This document shows, piece after piece, positions 6,421 through 11,739 of a stretch of 14,775 bases of DNA. The stretch spans positions 1 to 14,775 of the forward strand of contig CAJUBX010000060.1 in the NCBI GenBank assembly GCA_910585165.1, read 5' to 3'. Positions within the stretch are counted from its first letter, which is position 1. Every line of letters starts with the position of its first letter. Origin of the DNA: an uncultured Oscillibacter sp. (GTDB lineage Bacteria > Bacillota > Clostridia > Oscillospirales > Oscillospiraceae). A program made the translations under genes and the position numbers. The notes under the pieces were generated by a model. The model was not told where the DNA came from. It worked only from the letters and a program-made list of their open reading frames with translations, and did not search any database.

Positions 6421-7791
6421 ATGAGAAAGGGTTTTGCGGTTCCGACGCTGGAAAGTCCCGGCGAGTGCCTGGAGCGGCTCTCAGCGCGCGTCCCGGGCTA
6501 TATCCGTCTGACCTTCCTCTCCGCCGTGGTCCTGGGTTTGGCGGCACACCTTTATATGTTCGCCAACAAGTTCACCAATCACGACGATTTGAACCAAATG
6601 TTCTATGCGGATTACGGAGCCGCCTCCGGGCGCTGGCTGCTGCCGCCCGTTCTGCGTCTGGACGGCAATCTCAGCATCCCCTGGCTGATCGGCCTTCTCA
6701 GCATCCTGCTTCTGGCCGGGACCGCGTGCGTGACCGTGTCGCTGCTGCGCATCCGGCAGCCCTTGGGCTGCTTTGCCGCGTCGGCCCTGATGGTCACGTT
6801 TCCCACGGTGACGGCCACGTTCGGCTACATGTTTTCGGCGGACGCTTACTTCCTCAGCCTGCTGCTGGCGGCGGTGGCGGGTTATATGCTCTCTGTGCGC
6901 CTTACCACCCGCAATACCGGCCTGACGGATTACGAGGGCATTTCCAGCATGGGAAAGCTCTCCCTGGCGGAGCTGCCCAGGCTGGTTCTCAGAAGCTACC
7001 GGAAATACGTGGATTTCTTTCTCCGCAACGATTGGAGCTGCCACTTCGGCTTTATGAAATACGCGTTTATTCTGGCGGGACTGGCGACGGTGATCCTGGC
7101 CGTTTTGCTCTTGCGCAGGCGGCGCCTGGGCGGCGCGCGAACGGCCCTGGCTGTTGCGCTGGCGGCGGTGTACCCTCTGGCGGGGGCGCTCATTTACGTG
7201 ATGGTGCCGGGCGGCTTCGTTCACATTCATATGCTTTACGGGCTGGTTTATATTCTTCTCGCCCCGCTGGCCCTGGCGGACTTTGCCGCACAGGATGGAA
7301 AATGGGAAGCGGGAGGGGCCGCCCTCCGGTCCGCAGCCAGCTGGGTCATCCTTCTGACCATGGCGCTGACCAGCTACTCCTATGTGGTGACCGCCAACAA
7401 CGCCTATCTGAAAGCGGACCTGGGCATGCGGCAGTGTGAGGCATACTCCAACCGCCTGTTGGAACGGGTAGAAACCTGTGACGGCTATAAGGCGGGAATG
7501 GACGTAGTGCTGGTAGGCAGCGATGTCCGGGAGGAGGCGCTTAACCCCACCCCGGAGGCCAGCACCGCGTGGCTGGTGGGTATCTTCGACATGGGAAACC
7601 TGCGCACCTACTTTACCTACCGTAAATTTCTCCGTTACTACCTGGGCTTTACAGGGCCGGTCTATACCGGGGAAAGCGAAATTGCCCGGACCCTGGCGGA
7701 GACGGAACAGGTGCGGACCATGCCCTTGTACCCGGAGGCCGGCAGTGTTCAGGTGATTGACGGAATGGTGGTTGTAAAGCTTAACGATTGA
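6421..7791 (+). CDS. GtrII-type membrane protein, paralogue with a 70-residue internal loss
   Basis: A 456-residue tandem paralogue of the preceding protein. The two align without a gap through residue 149, including NHDD (53-56) and SGRW (69-72). Then FLSLLL is joined directly to AAVAGYMLSVRLTTR, which corresponds to residues 220-234 of the other copy. The 70 missing residues include the SMGIYQSYLS region; the flanking half-helices appear fused. By my helix count two membrane passes are lost, which would keep the C-terminal part on the same side. A three-residue gain near DGKWEAGGAALRS accounts for the net 67-residue difference. There is no frameshift or stop, and AAGGGGGA precedes ATG 6421 by about six bases. 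An in-frame start at 6313 exists but covers non-family sequence. It may be a specialised partner or an inactive derivative. Confidence 0.78.
   Translation: MRKGFAVPTLESPGECLERLSARVPGYIRLTFLSAVVLGLAAHLYMFANKFTNHDDLNQMFYADYGAASGRWLLPPVLRLDGNLSIPWLIGLLSILLLAGTACVTVSLLRIRQPLGCFAASALMVTFPTVTATFGYMFSADAYFLSLLLAAVAGYMLSVRLTTRNTGLTDYEGISSMGKLSLAELPRLVLRSYRKYVDFFLRNDWSCHFGFMKYAFILAGLATVILAVLLLRRRRLGGARTALAVALAAVYPLAGALIYVMVPGGFVHIHMLYGLVYILLAPLALADFAAQDGKWEAGGAALRSAASWVILLTMALTSYSYVVTANNAYLKADLGMRQCEAYSNRLLERVETCDGYKAGMDVVLVGSDVREEALNPTPEASTAWLVGIFDMGNLRTYFTYRKFLRYYLGFTGPVYTGESEIARTLAETEQVRTMPLYPEAGSVQVIDGMVVVKLND
6463..6570 (+). repeat. Near-identical 108-bp block, copy B
   Basis: Partner of 4791-4898, offset by 1672 bases, with three differences. 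See that entry for the comparison. Confidence 0.85.
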
Positions 7792-7900
7792 CGAAGCCAA
7801 ACGGCGATACCCCTGAGGCGCGTTTTCGCAGAGGAAAGACCTGCGCGCACAAGAGGGCTTTTGAGAAAGGCCTCGCCGATAACGCCAAAACGGTAAAGGG

Positions 7901-7934
7901 AACGCGGAGCGCCCGGATGGGCGCTCCGCGTTTT
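7901..7934. terminator. 14-bp hairpin between the gtr cluster and tRNA-Ser, probably bidirectional
   Basis: Arms 7901-7914 and 7919-7932 are perfectly complementary around GGAT. On the plus strand TTTT (7931-7934) overlaps the end of the stem, closing the gtr cluster. On the minus strand it follows the tRNA CCA end by one base, so it also shapes the tRNA trailer. There the bases after the stem are CCCTTTACC, a poor U-tract. The 109 bases from the gtr stop to this hairpin hold no gene I can support. Confidence 0.65.
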
Positions 7935-8024
7935 GGCGCAGCGGGTGGGATTCGAACCCACGGTACCCTTGCGGGTACACCTGATTTCGAGTCAGGGCCG
8001 TTATAACCACTTCGATACCGCTGC
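7934..8024 (-). tRNA. tRNA-Ser(CGA)
   Basis: A class II tRNA, 91 nt including an encoded CCA. The acceptor stem GCAGCGG (8024-8018) pairs fully with CCGCTGC (7944-7938); the discriminator is G (7937) and CCA is at 7936-7934. The anticodon stem CCTGA/TCAGG encloses the loop CTCGAAA, giving anticodon CGA at 7989-7987, which reads UCG serine codons. The long variable arm GTACCC-GCAA-GGGTAC is the serine/leucine/tyrosine signature. The T-arm GTGGG-TTCGAAT-CCCAC is canonical. It is transcribed from its own promoter upstream. Confidence 0.96.
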
Positions 8025-8038
8025 ATAAGCTGTTTTTT

Positions 8039-8067
8039 ATTATGCCACACTTTCCCCTTCGTTGCAA
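8039..8067 (-). promoter_or_regulatory. Promoter of tRNA-Ser
   Basis: Reading the minus strand: TTGCAA (8067-8062), a 17-base spacer, then CATAAT (8044-8039), with TGG directly before it giving an extended -10. The predicted start lies a few bases before the mature tRNA 5' end at 8024. The -35 overlaps the base of the neighbouring hairpin. Confidence 0.65.
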
Positions 8068-8100
8068 GGGGGCGGGGAAAATTTCCCCGTCCCCTTTTTT
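8066..8100. terminator. Terminator hairpin after the THUMP methyltransferase, bidirectional
   Basis: CGGGGAAA (8073-8080) pairs with TTTCCCCG (8082-8089), extended outward by one G-T pair, GGGG/CCCC and AA/TT. The plus strand ends in TTTTTT (8095-8100). On the minus strand the A-run immediately follows the methyltransferase TAA stop (8101-8099). It therefore separates the methyltransferase from the tRNA and can also stop plus-strand read-through from the gtr side. Confidence 0.7.
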
Positions 8101-9211
8101 ACCGCCCGTACAAAAACGCGTCGCATTTCAGCATGCCGTTATAGAGCTTGCGCTTCTTGTCCGCCGGGCGGCCGAAGCACCGCTCAAATTCCGTGTGGGA
8201 GCTCAGCACAACCACCCGCCACTTGGGCGGCAGGTCCTCCAGCGCCTTTCCAAAGGAGCGGTACAGCGCCTCCGCCTCCTCCTTCTCCAAAAGCCGCTCC
8301 CCATAGGGCGGGTTTGTCACCAACTGCCCGTATTCGCTGCTCCGGCGGAACTTCCCCGCGTCCGCCTCCTCAAAGCGCACGCAGTCCTCCACCCCCGCAA
8401 GGGCGGCGTTGTGCCGGGCCAGTTCCACCGCCGCCGGGTCGATATCCCCGCCCCAGATGTCGTAATGCCCGTGAAATTCCCTGTCCTGGGCCTCCTCCGC
8501 CGCGTCCATCCAGAGCTTCGGGCTGAGAAAGTCCCACCGCTGGGCGGCAAAGCGCCGGTCCAGGCCCGGGGCCCGGTTCCTGGCGATGAGCGCCGCCTCG
8601 ATGGGAATGGTGCCGGACCCGCAGAAGGGATCGCAGAAGGGGTCCCGCCCCCGGTAGCGGGACAGCGCCACCAGCGCCGCCGCCAGGGTTTCCCGCAGGG
8701 GCGCGCCCATGTTCTGCGCCCGGTAGCCCCGCTTATAGAGCCCCTCGCCGGAGGTGTCTAGGTACAAAGAGGCCCGGTCCTTGACGATGGCAAACTGGAT
8801 TTGGTAGCGGCTCCCGGTCTCCGGCAGGGTCTCGCAGCCATAGGCGTTCCCCAGCCGCTTCGCCGCCGCCTTTTTCACGATGGCCTGGCAGGCGGGGACG
8901 GAGTGGAGGGCGGAGCTTAGGGAATAGCCCTTTACGGGGAACTCCCCCTCCCGGGGAATGAACTCCTCCCAGGGCAGGGAGAGAACCCCCTGGAACAGGG
9001 CCTCGAAATCCGGGGCCGGGAAGGGCTCCCCCAGCCCCATCAGCACCCGGGCCCCGCAGCGCAGGCCGATGTTCAGCCGGGGAATGTCCGCCAGGGTTCC
9101 TTTGCAGTGGACCCGGCCGTTTTCCGCCCGGACGCCCGGAAGGCCCAGGCGTTTGAGCTCGCCGGCTACCAGGGCCTCCAGGCCCAGGAGACAGGGGACG
9201 GTTAAGGTCAA
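8099..9211 (-). CDS. THUMP-domain class I SAM-dependent RNA methyltransferase (RlmL N-terminal/YpsC type)
   Basis: A 370-residue protein of the COG0116 group, which places N2-methylguanosine in 23S rRNA in characterised members. An N-terminal ferredoxin-like/THUMP part (residues 1-150, starting TLTVPCLLGLEALVAGELKR) binds RNA. The Rossmann-fold methyltransferase follows, with DPFCGSGTIPIEAALIA as SAM motif I, GGDIDPAAVELARHNA as motif II and TNPPYGERL as the catalytic NPPY motif. The start is TTG at 9211-9209: AAGGAGGGG (9226-9218) sits just upstream, and the promoter -10 and -35 occupy the longer open frame, so an initiation at 9268 is not possible from this promoter. The exact rRNA target is inferred from family only. 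Confidence 0.92.
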   Translation of the reverse strand: MTLTVPCLLGLEALVAGELKRLGLPGVRAENGRVHCKGTLADIPRLNIGLRCGARVLMGLGEPFPAPDFEALFQGVLSLPWEEFIPREGEFPVKGYSLSSALHSVPACQAIVKKAAAKRLGNAYGCETLPETGSRYQIQFAIVKDRASLYLDTSGEGLYKRGYRAQNMGAPLRETLAAALVALSRYRGRDPFCDPFCGSGTIPIEAALIARNRAPGLDRRFAAQRWDFLSPKLWMDAAEEAQDREFHGHYDIWGGDIDPAAVELARHNAALAGVEDCVRFEEADAGKFRRSSEYGQLVTNPPYGERLLEKEEAEALYRSFGKALEDLPPKWRVVVLSSHTEFERCFGRPADKKRKLYNGMLKCDAFLYGR

Positions 9212-9217
9212 GGGAAT

Positions 9218-9226
9218 CCCCTCCTT
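9218..9226 (-). promoter_or_regulatory. Ribosome-binding site fixing the TTG start of the methyltransferase
   Basis: AAGGAGGGG on the minus strand (9226-9218), six bases before TTG 9211. No ATG or GTG in frame lies at a suitable distance. Confidence 0.75.
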
Positions 9227-9239
9227 TTCGTTTTTTCCC

Positions 9240-9268
9240 AGTATAGCAGGGATTTGGGCGGTTTTCAA
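9240..9268 (-). promoter_or_regulatory. Promoter of the THUMP methyltransferase
   Basis: On the minus strand, TTGAAA (9268-9263) and TATACT (9245-9240) are 17 bases apart. Predicted transcription start near 9233, about 20 bases before the TTG start codon. Confidence 0.7.
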
Positions 9269-9341
9269 CTCCCCGAAGGGGCGTTTGCCGGGGCGGCTTG
9301 TGAATTGTTACGAAAATGAAACACATTTTCCGCCGGGGGTA

Positions 9342-9350
9342 TGCTATACT
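9342..9350 (+). promoter_or_regulatory. Extended -10 promoter of the nfeD-SPFH unit
   Basis: TGCTATACT contains the TG extension (9342-9343) and the -10 TATACT (9345-9350). No good -35 is present at the proper distance (CACATT), which is tolerable with an extended -10. It is divergent from the methyltransferase promoter; about 75 bases separate the two -10 ends. Confidence 0.6.
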
Positions 9351-9388
9351 GTAAGAGAAAGCAGAGGCCCGTTGAAAGGAGGCGCTTT

Positions 9389-9859
9389 ATGAACATTTTT
9401 ATTTGGCTGTGGCTGGGAGCCATCGTGCTCTTCGGCGTGGCGGAGGTAGTCACGGAGAACATGATCTCCATCTGGTTCGTGGCCGGGTCCCTGGCAGCCC
9501 TGGCCGCCTGTACGGCCGGCTGGGCCCTGGGCGGGCTGAGCCCGGAGGCGACGCAGGTGCTGGTATTCGCCCTGGTGTCCGCCGTGTCCCTGGCAGCCAC
9601 CCGGCCTTTGGTCCGGCGCTTTATGACAAAGCCCGGCATTCCCACCAACTCCGACCGGGTGCTGGGCATGGTTGCCAAGGTCACTGAAGCGGTGGACAAC
9701 GACCGGGCCTGCGGCGCGGTCTATGTGGACGGAAAAACCTGGACCGCCCGCAGCGCGGACGGCTCCGTCATCCCCTCCGGGACCCAGGTGAAGGTACAGA
9801 AGATCGAGGGCGTGAAGCTCCTGGTCCAATATTCAGAGAAAGTGGAGGTAGCAAAGTAA
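9389..9859 (+). CDS. NfeD-family membrane protein (short form)
   Basis: A 156-residue short NfeD protein. Hydrophobic segments lie near residues 4-20, 27-48 and 56-73. The soluble C-terminal part (about 85-156: VLGMVAKVTEAVDND, then VYVDGKTWTARSADG, IPSGTQVKVQKIEGVKLLV) has the pattern of the NfeD OB-fold beta-barrel. The protease domain of long NfeD forms is absent, as usual for forms paired with stomatin-like proteins. ATG 9389 is supported by AAAGGAGG (9375-9382); an upstream in-frame ATG at 9341 overlaps the promoter. Its stop TAA shares one base with the next ATG (TAATG), so the two are coupled. Likely role: helping SPFH proteins organise membrane microdomains. Confidence 0.88.
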   Translation: MNIFIWLWLGAIVLFGVAEVVTENMISIWFVAGSLAALAACTAGWALGGLSPEATQVLVFALVSAVSLAATRPLVRRFMTKPGIPTNSDRVLGMVAKVTEAVDNDRACGAVYVDGKTWTARSADGSVIPSGTQVKVQKIEGVKLLVQYSEKVEVAK

Positions 9860-10794
9860 TGTGGTGGATTCCCGTTTCCGTCGTCATCGTCCTGCTGGTC
9901 ATTTTGATCATTTCCAACGTCCATATCGTCCAGCAGTCCCGGGCCTACGTGGTGGAGTGGCTGGGCCAGTTCCATGCCGTGTGGAACCAGGGCCCCCATG
10001 TCAAGGTGCCCTTTGTCATGCGGGTGGTGAAGAAGGTGTCCCTGAAGGAGCAGGTAGCGGACTTCCCACCCCAGCCCGTCATCACCAAGGACAACGTCAC
10101 CATGCAGATTGACACCGTGATTTATTTCCAGATCACGGACCCCAAGCTCTACACCTACGGCGTGGAGCACCCCATGAGCGCCATTGAAAACCTGACGGCC
10201 ACGACCCTGCGGAACATCATCGGCGACATGGACCTGGAGCAGTCCCTCACCAGCCGGGACATCATCAACTCCCGGATGCGCTCCATCCTGGACGAGGCCA
10301 CGGACCCCTGGGGCATCAAGGTCAACCGGGTGGAGCTGAAAAACATCATCCCGCCCAAGGACATCCAGAACGCCATGGAAAAGCAGATGAAGGCCGAGCG
10401 GGAGCGCCGGGAGTCCGTCCTCCAGGCCCAGGGCCAGAAGGAGTCCCAGGTGCTGGTGGCCCAGGGCGAGAAGGAAGCGGCCGTCCTCCGGGCCACGGCG
10501 GCCAAGGAAGCGGCGATTCTCCAGGCCGAGGGCGACAAGCAGGCCCGCATCATGGCCGCCGAGGCGGAGGCCGAGGCCATCACCCGGGTGCAGACCGCCC
10601 TGGCGGAGTCCCTGCGGCTTTTGAACGACGCCGCCCCCAACGACCAGGTGGTGAAGCTGAAAGCCCTGGAGGCCATGCAGAAGGTGGCCGACGGCAAGGC
10701 GACGAAAATCATCATCCCCAGCGAGATTCAGGGCCTTGCGGGCCTGGCCGCCAGCGCCAAGGCGGTGTTTGAAACCGAAGACCCGAAAAAATAA
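9859..10794 (+). CDS. SPFH/Band 7 (stomatin/QmcA-like) membrane protein
   Basis: A 311-residue SPFH-domain protein. An N-terminal membrane anchor (residues 3-21) is followed by the Band 7 domain: VQQSRAYVVEWLGQF, then VITKDNVTMQIDTVIYFQIT, and the NRVELKNIIPPKDIQNAMEK segment that ends it. A long Ala/Glu-rich coiled coil comes next (about 175-260, with repeats like VAQGEKEAAVLRATAAKEAA). The C-terminal IIIPSEIQGLAGL is typical of this family. Such proteins oligomerise into membrane rings or scaffolds and often associate with membrane proteases. It is the second and last gene of the nfeD unit and ends just before a strong terminator. Confidence 0.93.
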   Translation: MWWIPVSVVIVLLVILIISNVHIVQQSRAYVVEWLGQFHAVWNQGPHVKVPFVMRVVKKVSLKEQVADFPPQPVITKDNVTMQIDTVIYFQITDPKLYTYGVEHPMSAIENLTATTLRNIIGDMDLEQSLTSRDIINSRMRSILDEATDPWGIKVNRVELKNIIPPKDIQNAMEKQMKAERERRESVLQAQGQKESQVLVAQGEKEAAVLRATAAKEAAILQAEGDKQARIMAAEAEAEAITRVQTALAESLRLLNDAAPNDQVVKLKALEAMQKVADGKATKIIIPSEIQGLAGLAASAKAVFETEDPKK

Positions 10795-10804
10795 ATCTGT
10801 CTTG

Positions 10805-10849
10805 TGGTAAAAGAGGTCCCCGTCCATCGGACGGGGACCTCTTTTACCA
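10805..10849. terminator. 21-bp-stem terminator after the SPFH gene
   Basis: Arms 10805-10825 and 10829-10849 are perfectly complementary around a three-base ATC loop. The A-rich left arm and T-rich right arm (CTTTT at 10841-10845) make it able to act in both directions. Its right arm overlaps the left 9-bp direct repeat of the AT-rich insert. Confidence 0.8.
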
Positions 10850-10850
10850 A
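10842..10850 (+). repeat. 9-bp direct repeat, left (possible target-site duplication)
   Basis: TTTTACCAA, identical to 11586-11594 and directly adjacent to the left inverted repeat. Confidence 0.6.
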
Positions 10851-10874
10851 TCCCAATTCGCTTTCGTGTTTCCA
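10851..10874 (+). repeat. Left 24-bp inverted repeat of the AT-rich insert
   Basis: Begins TCCCAATTC and ends TTCGTGTTTCCA. It matches the reverse complement of 11561-11584 at 21 of 24 positions; the three mismatches are contiguous (GCT here, AGC there). Confidence 0.7.
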
Positions 10875-10984
10875 ATGTCTTTACGTACAAGATTCGTGCA
10901 TATTTATGAATTCTTGTCACGAAGAGGACTTGCGGCTTTATTCTGCAAATCCGGAAATTATCAGTTCAAATGTAAATAGTTCTA

Positions 10985-11449
10985 TCAAAGCCTGTTCTCA
11001 CCTGGCTTATATTTCTTAATAAGCACTTTTTCACAAGGAAGCGTCCGAAATAATTCCTCCATTACCCTGCTCCCAAATTCTTGAATTTGGTCGTCTTCTG
11101 ACAGCTTTGGCGGGTAGTCAATGTCCAAAAGACAAACATACAAATTCCAGATAATCCCCTCATCCGGAAACTTTACACGACCATTCGTTTCTCGATTGGG
11201 GTACAACTGTAAGAACAGATTAGGGTTGTAATTGTAAAAATAGACATGGTCATATTCCGGCGGCTCCGCACCCGGAGTAGAGCGACCGAAAGGACCGGTA
11301 TTTTTTCTCATTTTGGGCTTACGTGCAATTCTGGAATCATTGATTTCTCCGGAAATTTTACTAAGTGCTTTTTCAAAAATTTTAATCATTTCCTTTTCCG
11401 GTAAATCGCCTGTTTTCAAACCATATTCAAACATACCAGGTTCAAACAT
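10985..11449 (-). CDS. Unrecognised 154-residue protein in the AT-rich insert
   Basis: I do not recognise this family. The protein looks soluble: no signal peptide or membrane segment. It has an acidic/mixed N-terminal helix-like part (KEMIKIFEKALSKISGE), a short basic stretch (SRIARKPKMRKNTGPFGR), then an aromatic-rich core (YDHVYFYNYNPNLFLQLYP, later GIIWNLYVCLLDIDYPP) and a charged C-terminus. It is probably a real gene: GGAGG (11462-11458) is eight bases before ATG 11449, a promoter-like pair lies upstream, and its composition is unlike random GC-rich antisense ORFs. The single-domain, aromatic, acidic character would suit an orphan immunity-type protein, but that is speculation. An internal Met at residue 6 is an alternative start. 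Confidence 0.7.
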   Translation of the reverse strand: MFEPGMFEYGLKTGDLPEKEMIKIFEKALSKISGEINDSRIARKPKMRKNTGPFGRSTPGAEPPEYDHVYFYNYNPNLFLQLYPNRETNGRVKFPDEGIIWNLYVCLLDIDYPPKLSEDDQIQEFGSRVMEELFRTLPCEKVLIKKYKPGENRL

Positions 11450-11503
11450 TTACGCTACCTCCATAGTTCGTTTTTCAAATCTATAAACCGGCATTTTTAC
11501 ATA

Positions 11504-11531
11504 ACTATATCGCAGGCTGTTTTACCTTCAA
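11504..11531 (-). promoter_or_regulatory. Candidate promoter of the AT-rich ORF
   Basis: Minus strand TTGAAG (11531-11526), 16-base spacer, TATAGT (11509-11504). It lies inside the inverted repeats, so the gene would carry its own promoter. Confidence 0.5.
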
Positions 11532-11560
11532 AGGCTGTATATTTATTCGTTGTATTCAGC

Positions 11561-11584
11561 TGGAAACACGAAGCTGAATTGGGA
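11561..11584 (-). repeat. Right 24-bp inverted repeat of the AT-rich insert
   Basis: Reverse complement begins TCCCAATTC and ends TTCGTGTTTCCA. This end also sits in a local hairpin, ATTCAGCT (11554-11561) with AGCTGAAT (11572-11579), which the left end lacks. Confidence 0.7.
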
Positions 11585-11585
11585 G

Positions 11586-11594
11586 TTTTACCAA
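11586..11594 (+). repeat. 9-bp direct repeat, right
   Basis: TTTTACCAA, identical to 10842-10850; separated from the right inverted repeat by one G. Confidence 0.6.
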
Positions 11595-11610
11595 GCTGGG
11601 TTGCCGTCGT

Positions 11611-11640
11611 TTCGGCTTGGTGTATCACCAGACCGCCGAA
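11611..11640. repeat. Two-part hairpin in the leuS downstream region
   Basis: TTCGGC (11611-11616) pairs with GCCGAA (11635-11640) and, inside it, TGGTG (11618-11622) with CACCA (11626-11630) around TAT. CCAAGC (11591-11596) with GCTTGG (11615-11620) is an alternative pairing. Confidence 0.5.
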
Positions 11641-11659
11641 GCGCGATAAAGTTCTTTTG

Positions 11660-11739
11660 GATACTTTTGCCCACAGGGCATACGGGGACTCTAAACGGCA
11701 AAGCCGTCAAGAGTCCCCATATCTTTCAAGAAAAGTATC
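11660..11739. repeat. Nested palindromic element touching the leuS stop
   Basis: Outer arms GATACTTTT (11660-11668) and AAAAGTATC (11731-11739). Inside are GCCC-ACA-GGGC (11669-11679 region) and a long stem: GGGGACTCT (11684-11692) with AGAGTCCCC (11710-11718), and ACGGC (11695-11699) with GCCGT (11703-11707) around AAA. The leuS stop TGA (11740-11738) overlaps the outer arm. There is no clean U-tract, so it looks more like a dispersed palindromic unit or processing structure than a standard terminator, though it may end the leuS transcript. Confidence 0.6.

Larger units (their letters stand above)
10851..11584. mobile_element. Putative small non-autonomous insert carrying one gene
   Basis: About 730 bp bounded by 24-bp imperfect inverted repeats (21/24) and, immediately outside, 9-bp direct repeats TTTTACCAA. 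The interior is AT-rich against GC-rich neighbours: I count 27 and 17 G+C in the 60-base stretches 11041-11100 and 11341-11400, against 42 in 10381-10440. It contains one ORF with its own promoter and ribosome site and no transposase. The right direct repeat is offset from the inverted repeat by one G. Bases 10875-10984 hold no gene I can support. Alternative: two copies of a dispersed intergenic repeat that happen to flank the gene. Confidence 0.5.

Noticed and set aside
7788..8006. A 72-residue plus-strand ORF ending in GIRTHGTLAGTPDFESG
   Set aside because: It is the antisense translation of the tRNA-Ser gene; this peptide type is a well-known annotation artefact.
7934..8024. tRNA-Ser as an attachment site for an integrated element
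   Set aside because: No integrase gene and no repeated tRNA 3' end are visible in the window, and the tRNA is intact with its own promoter.
10880..10925. Inverted repeat TTCGTG/CACGAA downstream of the AT-rich ORF as its terminator
   Set aside because: The arms are only six bases with a long loop, overlap a competing ACAAGA/TCTTGT pairing, and no U-tract follows on the minus strand.
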